Shown here: one piece after another, positions 1 through 6,584 of the stretch | Numbering within the stretch: position 1 is the first letter of the stretch | Layout: every line of letters begins with the position of its first letter | NCBI GenBank assembly: GCA_029937635.1 | Contig: JAPYPM010000039.1 | Location: 1-12,908 of the forward strand | Direction of reading: 5' to 3' | Source: Nitrospinaceae bacterium | GTDB taxonomy: Bacteria; Nitrospinota; Nitrospinia; Nitrospinales; VA-1 | DNA: 12,908 bases | The notes under the pieces: generated by a model | What the model was told of the DNA's origin: nothing | What the model saw: only the letters and a program-made list of their open reading frames with translations | Databases searched by the model: none | Translations under genes and position numbers: made by a program

Positions 1-234
1 GGATGGCATAGTCACTATTGAGGTATTCTGATTAAGAAAGTCATAGAGGGACTTTGTACCCGACTGTTCAATATCTTCTCGAGAATAAACTTCAGATGCA
101 TAGGTTGCTTTTGTATCTTTAGTTTTAAATTTGGTTGCTGTGACGATAACAGGATCCATGAGATCCTTTGCCAATGTAGTTGAAGTGCAAAATAGGGTTA
201 TAATTAATGACAGGACTAGGTAATGTAAATGCAT
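1..234 (-). CDS. btuB: TonB-dependent outer-membrane receptor, probably BtuB-type corrinoid importer (5' part only)
   Basis: This is the first 78 codons of a gene that continues past the left edge. Residues 1-22 look like a Sec signal peptide: a short His-containing N-end, the hydrophobic run LVLSLIITLF, then small residues up to TTLA before KD. The mature N-terminus carries a TonB box-like DPVIVTATK (27-35), followed by the start of a plug domain (REDIEQSGTKSLYDFLNQN, 52-70). This order is normal for BtuB/CirA-type receptors that use TonB energy to bring bound substrate across the outer membrane. The ATG at 234 is preceded by AAAGGAAG (240-247) at 5-nt spacing, which fixes the start. The substrate is inferred from the cobalamin riboswitch upstream; the visible protein alone does not separate BtuB from other receptors. 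The beta-barrel lies outside the window. Confidence 0.85.
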   Translation of the reverse strand, partial: MHLHYLVLSLIITLFCTSTTLAKDLMDPVIVTATKFKTKDTKATYASEVYSREDIEQSGTKSLYDFLNQNTSIVTMPS

Positions 235-314
235 GAGAACTTCCTTTGATATAGTAAATAAGTTTTATCTCGGAATTCTTTGGAATGGAAATATTCCAGA
301 AATAAGAAGGAGGG

Positions 315-346
315 AAATAAAAAACCCCACTCCTTAGGTAGTGGGG
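315..346 (-). terminator. Intrinsic terminator of the cobalamin riboswitch
   Basis: On the minus strand a perfect 7-bp stem, CCCCACT/AGTGGGG (positions 340-346 with 325-331), encloses an 8-nt loop and is followed directly by a U-rich tract (TTTTTTATTT, 324-315). It lies between the riboswitch aptamer and the receptor start, about 80 bases before the ATG. That is the position expected for a transcription-attenuation expression platform rather than for the end of a gene. Confidence 0.85.
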
Positions 347-367
347 AACAAACAAAAACCCATCACC
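337..367 (-). promoter_or_regulatory. Candidate antiterminator of the cobalamin riboswitch
   Basis: GGTGATGGG (367-359) can pair with CCCACTACC (345-337) across a 13-nt loop: seven Watson-Crick pairs, one G-U and one mismatch by hand. The second arm overlaps the 5' arm of the terminator (340-346), so the two structures exclude each other. My reading is that this pairing allows readthrough when cobalamin is absent, and that ligand binding releases the terminator. How the bound aptamer disrupts the antiterminator is not shown by the sequence alone. Confidence 0.5.
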
Positions 368-395
368 TCTCGAGGCCCGAAGAGATTAAGAAATA

Positions 396-540
396 TATTC
401 AGTCAGGTTTTCTGGCTCCCGGATTGACCTACTCTCTGCGCCTTCCCACAAAATAAAATGCAGTGGCTAGTGCAGATTTCGTCCCCGGTTACAGCGGCGG
501 GTCCGCGACGGTTTTACACCGTCTTCCCTATTACTGAATA
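396..540 (-). promoter_or_regulatory. Cobalamin riboswitch aptamer
   Basis: Read on the minus strand, the conserved blocks of the cobalamin family appear in order: GGGAAGACGGTGTAAAACCG, then GCGGACCCGCCGCTGTAACC, the B12-box part AGCCACTG, GGGAAGGCG, and the closing AATCCGGGAGCCAGAAAACC. The ends are joined by an 8-bp P1 stem, TATTCAGT (540-533) with ACTGAATA (403-396), which gives the boundaries used here. The aptamer binds a cobalamin (adenosyl- or other forms; subclass not assigned). It sits upstream of a TonB-dependent receptor, its most usual target in Gram-negative bacteria, and an intrinsic terminator follows it. Confidence 0.95.
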
Positions 541-564
541 ACAATCATTTAAATTTCAGTCTAG

Positions 565-592
565 ACCTTATCAGAAGCACTTAATTTGTCAA
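565..592 (-). promoter_or_regulatory. Probable sigma70-type promoter of the riboswitch-receptor transcript
   Basis: A perfect -35 hexamer TTGACA (592-587) is followed after 16 bases by TAAGGT (570-565), a weak -10. Transcription would start about 20 bases before the aptamer P1 stem. The position fits well, but the -10 is poor, so the exact start is uncertain. Confidence 0.4.
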
Positions 593-607
593 TAAATAAT
601 CAACTTT

Positions 608-631
608 GTAAAACGTATTAAACTGTTTTAC
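608..631. repeat. Inverted repeat upstream of the receptor promoter
   Basis: GTAAAAC (608-614) and GTTTTAC (625-631) form a perfect 7-bp inverted repeat around a 10-nt centre. It lies about 15 bases upstream of the -35 element of the riboswitch promoter and about 60 bases past the end of the esterase gene. It lacks a U-tract and GC pairs, so it is a poor terminator. An operator or activator site is possible but unproven. Confidence 0.3.
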
Positions 632-688
632 CACGGATGAAAATGGAGAAAGTATTTATTTTATATATGCTTGTGGTTAAAATTAGAC

Positions 689-1345
689 TCAGAAATTAAA
701 AAAATCATCTAATTCTTTAAGGTTTTCTGCGCTAAGTTCATGACCCTGAGAGGTTTCTCTCAGCGTTGGGTTGTGACCTTTATTTCTCATTTCTTCGAGG
801 GCATGTTCGGCTAGGAATGATGGAACTACATCATCATTAGTACCAAAAATTCCAAGAATAGGGACAGGTGTGTCTGGAATCTTTTCATGCTCAGAAAATT
901 CTGGAAGAAAACCACAGACTGAGGCAACTCTGTGTAACGGGTGTTTACCTAATAAAGTGTATGTCAAAGCAGCCGCACCACCTTGAGAAAATCCCCACAG
1001 GCAAATACGAGTTTCTGATTTTTCAAAACGGCTGTTTAAATGGTCCTGAGCCGTAGCTATCATACTGGAAGAAAACTTTAAAAAACGGCTGACGGATTCT
1101 TTTTGTTTAGGGCCGTCCAACCACCAGCTCCAACGACCCTCTTCAGCATCGATAGGTCCTTCGGGGAAGAGCATAAAGGTGTTGTCTAATGAAAGTTTGT
1201 TTCCATGAATTAGCATATTTTCTGGAGTGGATCCTGCACCGTGAAAACCTATTAAAATATTAATGGGTTTCTTTGGGCTCAATGACCCCTCTCCTAAAAT
1301 GACTTTTTTGTTATTCCATTCAGTAGTTTGATATTTAAACGACAT
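689..1345 (-). CDS. Small alpha/beta-hydrolase, phospholipase/carboxylesterase-like esterase
   Basis: A 218-residue protein with the full serine-hydrolase layout of the predicted-esterase (phospholipase/carboxylesterase, YpfH/EstB-like) family. It has an oxyanion loop HGAGS (35-39), the nucleophile elbow GFSQGG (118-123, Ser120), the acid in GTNDDVVP (168-175, probably Asp171), and the catalytic His202 in GHELS. The length is usual for this cytoplasmic family and no signal peptide is present. The likely reaction is hydrolysis of a carboxylic ester or a lysophospholipid-like substrate, which the sequence does not identify. Its ATG shares one base with the stop of the upstream nucleotidyltransferase (TAATG on the minus strand), so translation is probably coupled. 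It is the last gene of the minus-strand run; no good terminator is visible after it. Confidence 0.85.
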   Translation of the reverse strand: MSFKYQTTEWNNKKVILGEGSLSPKKPINILIGFHGAGSTPENMLIHGNKLSLDNTFMLFPEGPIDAEEGRWSWWLDGPKQKESVSRFLKFSSSMIATAQDHLNSRFEKSETRICLWGFSQGGAAALTYTLLGKHPLHRVASVCGFLPEFSEHEKIPDTPVPILGIFGTNDDVVPSFLAEHALEEMRNKGHNPTLRETSQGHELSAENLKELDDFFNF

Positions 1346-2709
1346 TAATGAACATCCTTTATTGTTAAGATTATTTTTTTTGCTAATTGAATCGCTTCTG
1401 GTCGAGTATTTATGATTCCTATGACACGAGACTCCTCAACCTTATAAAGAATAGTTTTAATTATAGAGTTAGGTTTAATTTTTAATTCTCTCTGTAAATC
1501 ATTCCCATTCAATAGAGGATTTTTTCTTTTTGCGGGAAGGTAGGTGCGAAAATAAAAATTTAAAATTTTTATTACTGCCATTGTACTGGGGTCCGTTTGC
1601 CACTCCTTTTCTTTTGGCATAATAGACCGATTCGCTAGATATAGAAATAATCCAGGAATCAGTCCCTGTTCATTCAGGAGTATTAATTGATATATTTTAA
1701 TTCGGCTATCCGTGCTTTCTGAAACAGCCAGGTCAATGCTGGCAACAAAGTGCGAGCAAGAAATCATGGCTCCAACAAAATCAATGTCTGCATTTGATGC
1801 GCGAAGTTTGGTAAGGATCTTACTGGTTATAGTTTTTCGGTTCGATTTTTTATTGGTATTTTTTTTAATTGACGATTTTTTGGTTAATGGGAAGAGCATG
1901 GATCCGAGCCTTACTAATTGTGGTTTTTCTAAAAGTAACTTTTTTATTTTAGGGAGAGGCTTTCCACCTAGTTGTTTTGAGTTGGAGAGAAGGTTTTCCA
2001 CGTGGCTCAGTATTCTTATACAAGAAGGTGCCTTTTTATTTTTGTAGAGTTCGGGGAAGATACTTTCCAATAATCCACTTCCATCCATTGCTTGAATTGA
2101 GGGGCTAGCTTTTTTAGTACTAAGTAAGATGTAGAGCTCGTTTCTTATTCTTTCAGGTGATACTCGTTTGATTTTTGAGTGTAGAGTTTTTATTTGTTTT
2201 AGCGTGGAGCTTTCGATTTTAAATTCTAGAACACTCATAAAACGAAAGGCACGAAGCATTCTTAAAGGATCTTTTGAGAATGCGGAACCAGGGAGAACTC
2301 GAATGACTTTATTTTGAATATCTTTTTGACCGCTATGAGGGTCGATGTATTTTTCAGTTCCCTTTATAAAGTTTGGGAGTGAAATTGCCAAGGCATTGAT
2401 TGAGAAATCACGTCGACTTAAGTCGGCCTCGATAGAGTTTCCTTGAAGTTCAGAAAAATCAAAATAAAGATTTTTTTTTATGACAACGCGGAATGTTTCT
2501 CGCCCTGGCGTAGTATCTAACGGAACAAGAGCAGATTTTGTGGTATTAGCATATTGTTTGGCTAGAATAGACGCCCCTTTGACAGCAAAATCAAAGTCGG
2601 ATTGTTGACGACCTAAAATAATGTCTCTTAGGGTACCACCCACAATATATAATTCTGATTGGTACGTTTCGCGAAGTTGTAAAATATTTTGGAGTTGTTT
2701 CTCGATCAT
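1345..2709 (-). CDS. cca: CCA tRNA nucleotidyltransferase / poly(A) polymerase family protein
   Basis: A 454-residue class II nucleotidyltransferase, expected to add or repair the CCA end of tRNA in the cytoplasm. Visible motifs are GGTLRD (24-29), the metal-binding carboxylates in DFDFA (Asp38, Asp40), RRDFSINALA (99-108), DPLRMLRAFRF (147-157) and SPERIRNEL (184-192). Near the C-terminus, NPLLNGNDL (397-405) and a helical TRPEAIQLAKK (435-445) match the tail of the tRNA-nucleotidyltransferase branch seen in delta-type bacteria. The segment 277-292 is very lysine/serine-rich and looks like a lineage insertion. No clear HD phosphohydrolase motif is visible. CCA-adding, CC- or A-only adding, and poly(A) polymerase activity cannot be separated from the sequence alone. 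No Shine-Dalgarno precedes the ATG and no other in-frame start exists after the upstream stop. The gap to the ATPase gene is 57 bp. Confidence 0.85.
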   Translation of the reverse strand: MIEKQLQNILQLRETYQSELYIVGGTLRDIILGRQQSDFDFAVKGASILAKQYANTTKSALVPLDTTPGRETFRVVIKKNLYFDFSELQGNSIEADLSRRDFSINALAISLPNFIKGTEKYIDPHSGQKDIQNKVIRVLPGSAFSKDPLRMLRAFRFMSVLEFKIESSTLKQIKTLHSKIKRVSPERIRNELYILLSTKKASPSIQAMDGSGLLESIFPELYKNKKAPSCIRILSHVENLLSNSKQLGGKPLPKIKKLLLEKPQLVRLGSMLFPLTKKSSIKKNTNKKSNRKTITSKILTKLRASNADIDFVGAMISCSHFVASIDLAVSESTDSRIKIYQLILLNEQGLIPGLFLYLANRSIMPKEKEWQTDPSTMAVIKILNFYFRTYLPAKRKNPLLNGNDLQRELKIKPNSIIKTILYKVEESRVIGIINTRPEAIQLAKKIILTIKDVH

Positions 2710-2766
2710 TTTTTTAACAAGACTGCCAAGGTCATAGAGCGGGTTTTCAGTATTTACGAGGTGAGG

Positions 2767-3747
2767 CTAAGCATCCCATCCTGAATTAAGGCGAACTTGT
2801 TTTGAAACATAAATTCTTCCATCTTCCTTGACCAGGTGAAGGTCGGTGTTTGTCAATGTCCCGATGATTTGCTGAAGGTTTTCAGAAGGTTTGCTTTGTG
2901 GATTTTTTATGAGAAATGGAACCATATCTTCAGTTGACTCTCGAACCCCGTCGCTTTCGACGATATATCCAGTATAGTTTAATTCTACCTCTAGATATTT
3001 TTTTGCCAAGTTGATCAAGTTTTCTCCTGCGAGTAAATCTTTTTTATTACGTACTCGGTTTATGATGATTGCTGGTTTAAACTCATTAACTATTTCATCA
3101 AGTTTTTTAATTTGAGATTCGTCAATTTTCTTAATATTTTCTCTTAGTGTAGCTACCGTGTAGGTTTCCAGATCATTCTTTGATAACTTTGAGTAGTCCA
3201 CCAGCTTTTGTAAAGTGGAAAGGTTTTTTAATTTTTTACTCAGTCGTCTGAATAATGCAGAACGAATAAAACTGAAAGTTTTCATGACAGAGGTTGTTTC
3301 AGGCGAGCTCATAATGATTCCTTTTGCGCTTATATTAAAAAAATCTAGCACATTGAAGCTCGTTCCTGGTCCAAGATCCAGAATAACAGTATCTGCATCA
3401 AGTTTTTTGATGAAAGATATTATTTTTTTTACACGTTCTGAATCGATATTTGCGCTACCGGGATTATCACCGGCACTACTTATAAACTTGAGGTTGCTTA
3501 TTCCAGTTTCTATTAACAGTGATTCTGGAGCTTTGTTGTTGAAGAATAAATCTTGAAACCCATACAGAGGATGGCTAATACCAAGTAAAGCATGTAAATT
3601 GGAAGCACCAAAGTCACCATCCATAAGAATAACCTTTTGACCGCTAAGCGCTATGCCTACAGCAAGGTTGGTGGATATCACACTTTTCCCAATGCCACCT
3701 TTGCCTCCACCTACTGGAATGATATTCACTGTTGTTGCCATTGCCAT
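2767..3747 (-). CDS. MinD/ParA (FlhG-like) P-loop ATPase
   Basis: A 326-residue member of the deviant Walker-A (SIMIBI) ATPase family. It shows GGGKGGIGKS (13-22) with the signature Lys16, the switch LMDGDFGASN (41-50), and the Walker B-like VILDLGPGTS (121-130). Relatives dimerise on ATP and place other components at membranes, poles or the nucleoid. Residues about 165-225 form a long charged helical stretch before the NRVRNKKD segment. The C-terminus is hydrophilic and lacks an obvious amphipathic MinD-type membrane helix. No minC, minE, parB or flagellar gene is in view. Instead it follows a membrane protein of unknown function in the same transcription unit, a plausible partner by context only. 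The start could be ATG 3747 or the ATG two codons later (3741); neither has a clear Shine-Dalgarno. Confidence 0.85.
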   Translation of the reverse strand: MAMATTVNIIPVGGGKGGIGKSVISTNLAVGIALSGQKVILMDGDFGASNLHALLGISHPLYGFQDLFFNNKAPESLLIETGISNLKFISSAGDNPGSANIDSERVKKIISFIKKLDADTVILDLGPGTSFNVLDFFNISAKGIIMSSPETTSVMKTFSFIRSALFRRLSKKLKNLSTLQKLVDYSKLSKNDLETYTVATLRENIKKIDESQIKKLDEIVNEFKPAIIINRVRNKKDLLAGENLINLAKKYLEVELNYTGYIVESDGVRESTEDMVPFLIKNPQSKPSENLQQIIGTLTNTDLHLVKEDGRIYVSKQVRLNSGWDA

Positions 3748-3791
3748 TTATATTTCATTTTTTATCTTTGGGAATAGAGGTATTTTTTGTT

Positions 3792-5519
3792 TTATAGCTC
3801 GGTGTTCTTGCTTTTTTGCCTTGCCATAAAGATAAATGATTCTAGTTGACGTAAATACTCCTTATTTGATCTTGATTTTTGTTTGCTTTTATAACTCACA
3901 TTGGCGGGTTGATAACTTCCTTGTCTTTTTCGGAGAGTTTCGGTTGGGGCAGCTTCTACTTTTGTTTCGGATTCTTGTTCCAGTGACTGAAATCGAATTT
4001 CCAATTCAGCCTGAAATGTTTTTAGCCTGCTGACTAAGGCATCTGTTTTTGCTGAAACTGAAGAATTTAGTATGCTGTTAAGTAATGGGCGAGTAGAAGG
4101 TGATTTTTTAATTGTTTCTGACGAATCATTGGATATTTTTGATTGTAAAGCTGGCTTGGATTCAAGTGCAGGCTTGACTACATCCTCAAGGGTGAGTTCG
4201 ACACGTTGAGGAACAGGAGAAGAAGCAGAAAACTGAGGTGCCGATGTGCCAGAAAATTCCTCATCAGGTTCTAAATGTTTTGTTTCTGAGGTGCTTAAAG
4301 TATTGGTTGTAAAAGATTTTTCCCCAGGGACACTTTTTTCTTCTTCAATGAGTTTAGCGAGTTCGTTGATATCAATGTTTGATGACTGCTCAGTTATTGA
4401 TTCGTTTGTCTGGTTAATGCCTACATTTACTTCTTCTTCTGGTGCTATTATTTCATCCTTTTGGTCAACCGTTATAAATGTTTCCTCGTCTTCCATGAGC
4501 TCGGTGAGTTGATCGATATTAATATTTGATGGTTCCTCAGTAGTTTCGTCTTTTAAAATAGTTTCTTCTATGATCTGCTCGGCGAGCTCATCAATGCCAA
4601 TGCCTAAAGAGGATTCAGTTGTTATTTCGGTTGTCTGGTTGATACTGGAGACTATTTCCTCTTTTTGCGCAACTTCAGTAAGGAGTTCTTCTTTCAATTC
4701 TGGAAGAACTTCGTTCTTTGAAGAAACATCTTTCGGTTTATCTGTTTGGAAAGGTTTGGAAATATAATCATAAAGTTCATCCCACTCCTCGACATCAGTC
4801 TCCCAACCAAAATCGTCGTCTGAAATCCTTCGATTCTTAAATATTTCCTGTGGTGTTTGATTCAATTCTTCTGGGGAGAGGGGTGCTGTTTTTTTTGATT
4901 CTTGAGGGATCGTTGCCGATTCATCTTCTTGTTTCGGTTTACCTGCTTGGAATGGTTTAGAAATATAATCATAAAGTTCATCCCACTCCTCGACATCGGT
5001 CTCCCAGCCAAAGTCGTCATTTGAAATCCTTCGGTTCTTAAATATTTCCTTCGAAGTTTGATTAAGGTCTCCTGAGACAATTATTTTTTTCTGCAAGCTT
5101 GGCGACTCAAATTCGTTCCCATATGCTTTCGTATCTGATTCGTTAGTTGGCTGATCTAAACTTAAATTTTTTGTATTTTGATTTTGAGGCAGAGGTTGGC
5201 TTGTGCTCACTTCCTCGTTATCTTCTTCTGCTAACTCACTCAGTAAGGCATCCAGTCGATTTTCTTTTAAGGAATAGGATTTTTTTAATTTAATTATGGT
5301 GTATGGAACTACTCCAATAAGAGTTAAACTTAATCCGAGGAGAAGGGGGTCGGATAAAATTTTAGCTAAAATCGGTTGAAGTGAGTATAGAGTTCTCATC
5401 TCTTTCAGGCTCAAGAGATCTGCAAGCTTAAACCAGACGGGTTCAAGAACTTCTATAATATTTACAAGAATAGTTTCCATTTGGTCATATTGGCAGAAAA
5501 GTAATTGCCGAGAATTCAC
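3792..5519 (-). CDS. Unrecognised single-pass membrane protein with acidic internal repeats
   Basis: I do not recognise a family for this 575-residue protein. Residues 57-76 form one likely membrane segment followed by a basic stretch (KLKK), predicting a short N-terminal part outside and a long cytoplasmic tail. The tail holds a 45-residue repeat in two copies (152-196 and 219-263), built around NRRIS, DDFGWETDVEEWDELYDYI and SKPFQ. A shorter motif of the form NIDINELAKLIEEE occurs three times (about 306-320, 332-346 and 381-394). After that come a Ser/Pro-rich linker, a short coiled-coil-like helix (494-522) and a basic end (529-570). The start is taken as GTG 5519 because AAGG (5532-5529) lies 9 bases upstream and a promoter lies just beyond. 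ATG 5480 is the alternative and has no visible Shine-Dalgarno. It is first in the run with the MinD-like ATPase, so a scaffold or receptor for that ATPase is conceivable, but this is inference. Confidence 0.75.
   Translation of the reverse strand: MNSRQLLFCQYDQMETILVNIIEVLEPVWFKLADLLSLKEMRTLYSLQPILAKILSDPLLLGLSLTLIGVVPYTIIKLKKSYSLKENRLDALLSELAEEDNEEVSTSQPLPQNQNTKNLSLDQPTNESDTKAYGNEFESPSLQKKIIVSGDLNQTSKEIFKNRRISNDDFGWETDVEEWDELYDYISKPFQAGKPKQEDESATIPQESKKTAPLSPEELNQTPQEIFKNRRISDDDFGWETDVEEWDELYDYISKPFQTDKPKDVSSKNEVLPELKEELLTEVAQKEEIVSSINQTTEITTESSLGIGIDELAEQIIEETILKDETTEEPSNINIDQLTELMEDEETFITVDQKDEIIAPEEEVNVGINQTNESITEQSSNIDINELAKLIEEEKSVPGEKSFTTNTLSTSETKHLEPDEEFSGTSAPQFSASSPVPQRVELTLEDVVKPALESKPALQSKISNDSSETIKKSPSTRPLLNSILNSSVSAKTDALVSRLKTFQAELEIRFQSLEQESETKVEAAPTETLRKRQGSYQPANVSYKSKQKSRSNKEYLRQLESFIFMARQKSKNTEL
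4731..4865 (-). repeat. Second copy of the internal 45-codon repeat
   Basis: Together with 4932-5066 this forms an in-frame direct repeat with a 201-bp period inside the unknown membrane-protein gene. By hand count the two 135-bp copies differ at about 16 positions (roughly 88% identity), and the proteins differ at only five of 45 residues. Confidence 0.9.
4932..5066 (-). repeat. First copy of the internal 45-codon repeat
   Basis: This is the partner of 4731-4865 and encodes residues 152-196 of the membrane protein. The core from EIFKNRRIS to SKPFQ differs from the other copy by a single Asn/Asp change, although the DNA carries several silent changes. Confidence 0.9.
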
Positions 5520-5544
5520 TATTTGAGACCTTATGCTAAGCCTG

Positions 5545-5574
5545 ATTATACTAATATATTTTACAAAAAGCCAA
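5545..5574 (-). promoter_or_regulatory. Promoter of the minus-strand four-gene run
   Basis: TTGGCT (5574-5569) is followed after 18 bases by a perfect TATAAT (5550-5545). Transcription would begin near 5538, leaving a short leader that contains the AAGG ribosome-binding element for GTG 5519. This supports the longer start of the membrane protein. Confidence 0.55.
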
Positions 5575-5610
5575 AAAAAATAATCACTTAGAGTCGAATG
5601 ATAGATAAAG

Positions 5611-5619
5611 TGTTATAAT
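5611..5619 (+). promoter_or_regulatory. Extended -10 promoter of the glycosyltransferase gene
   Basis: TGTTATAAT gives a consensus -10 (5614-5619) with the upstream TG of an extended -10 element. The -35 region is poor, which is usual for this promoter type. Transcription would start near 5626, leaving a leader of about 87 bases before the ATG at 5713. It is divergent from the promoter at 5545-5574. Confidence 0.5.
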
Positions 5620-5712
5620 TTGGTCGCTTTAGTAAATCAGTCAAATAGTTTTTGGTGACATCGATAGTCTGATCTTGGTTTAAAGAATTAATTGTTTGTT
5701 AGGGATATTTTT

Positions 5713-6453
5713 ATGAATAAAGTTTCAATTACTATAATCACCAAAAATGAAGAAAAAAATATTGAGCGTTGCTTAAAAAGTATTAGATGGGCTGATGAGA
5801 TTGTAATTATTGATACCTTTAGTACTGATAGTACTGTAGAAATTTGTCGTAAGTTTACTGATAAAGTATTTCAAGAAGTTTGGTTAGGATATGGATTGCA
5901 AAAAAACCTATGCGCTTCAAAGGCATTTAATAGGTGGATATTAAATATTGATGCCGATGAGGTTATATCTTCTGAATGTGCAGCAGAAATTCAAAAGTTG
6001 TTGTTTGGTCAGCCGGAGTTTTCACTTTATCGATTTCCAAGGAAAAATTTTATTGCTGATAGATGGGTGCGTTATGCGGGTTGGTATCCCGACTTAATCT
6101 CTAGGCTTTATGACAAAGAGCGAGTTTCCTTTTCTGAGTCTATGGTGCACGAAAGGTTAATTCCAGACGAAAAAGCAGGTATCATAAATCAGCCTATTTA
6201 TCATTATTCTTTTGACGGGATGGAAGATTACATAAAGCGCCAAAATCGATACTCATCTCTTTACGCAGAGGAAAAAAAAAGGTTAGCTTGGAAGGCTGAC
6301 TGGACCCATCTCTACATTAGACCGGTTTGGGCATTTATGAAAAATTATTTATTTAGACAAGGTTTTAGGGAGGGATTTCTTGGTATTTTTTTGGCCCTGT
6401 CAATGATGTTTTATACCTACTTAAAATATGCCAAGACCCGTTCAATACATTAA
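5713..6453 (+). CDS. Family 2 glycosyltransferase, WaaE/KdtX-like
   Basis: A 246-residue GT-A enzyme. It opens with VSITIITKNEEKNIERCLKS (4-23) and the nucleotide-sugar pocket IIDTFSTDST (32-41), then the DxD-type metal motif NIDADE (78-83). The RWVRYAGWYPD segment (117-127) and the later MVHERL (144-149) are typical of WaaE/KdtX enzymes that add a hexose to the inner core of lipopolysaccharide; the exact sugar and acceptor cannot be read here. A hydrophobic helix near 221-238 suggests membrane attachment. An upstream in-frame TTG (5692) would add seven residues, but AGGGA (5701-5705) sits 7 bases before the ATG at 5713, which decides the start. The gene stands alone with its own promoter; no other LPS genes are nearby. 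Confidence 0.88.
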   Translation: MNKVSITIITKNEEKNIERCLKSIRWADEIVIIDTFSTDSTVEICRKFTDKVFQEVWLGYGLQKNLCASKAFNRWILNIDADEVISSECAAEIQKLLFGQPEFSLYRFPRKNFIADRWVRYAGWYPDLISRLYDKERVSFSESMVHERLIPDEKAGIINQPIYHYSFDGMEDYIKRQNRYSSLYAEEKKRLAWKADWTHLYIRPVWAFMKNYLFRQGFREGFLGIFLALSMMFYTYLKYAKTRSIH

Positions 6454-6542
6454 AATATGCCTATAAAATTAGGAATTTAAATCCTTTTAAGATAATATAT
6501 TTAGTGAAAAGTTTATATTTTTTGATCGATTTGTTGTTTCCC

Positions 6543-6584
6543 ACCTCATCCCCTTAGCGTCAGGGTAGATAGGTAGTCGTTTTT
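6543..6584 (+). terminator. Possible interrupted terminator hairpin after the glycosyltransferase
   Basis: Arms ACCT, ATC and CCCT (6543-6554) can pair with AGGG, GAT and AGGT (6562-6574): 11 bp with bulges of 1 and 2 bases and a 7-nt loop. Five T residues follow at 6580-6584, five bases past the stem. It is the only GC-rich structure in the otherwise AT-rich gap 6454-6663. The bulges, the gap before the T-tract and the 90-base distance from the stop make this a weak call; a leader structure for the downstream operon is the alternative. I see no convincing promoter in the rest of the gap. Confidence 0.3.

Noticed and set aside
125..355. 76-codon minus-strand open frame starting inside the riboswitch terminator
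   Set aside because: It overlaps the terminator and the receptor start in another frame, has no ribosome-binding site and reads as low-complexity, aromatic-rich noise.
4246..4767. Plus-strand Ser-rich open frames opposite the unknown membrane protein
   Set aside because: They are mirror images of the acidic, Glu/Asp-rich coding frame (GAA/GAT read backwards) and have no ribosome-binding sites.
5692..5712. TTG start that would lengthen the glycosyltransferase by seven residues
   Set aside because: AGGGA at 5701-5705 lies within this extension and is ideally spaced for the ATG at 5713, where family similarity also begins.
6471..6490. AGGAATTTAAATCCTTTT as a terminator for the glycosyltransferase
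   Set aside because: The arms pair over only three or four bases before a mismatch, the stem is AT-rich and the loop would be too tight.
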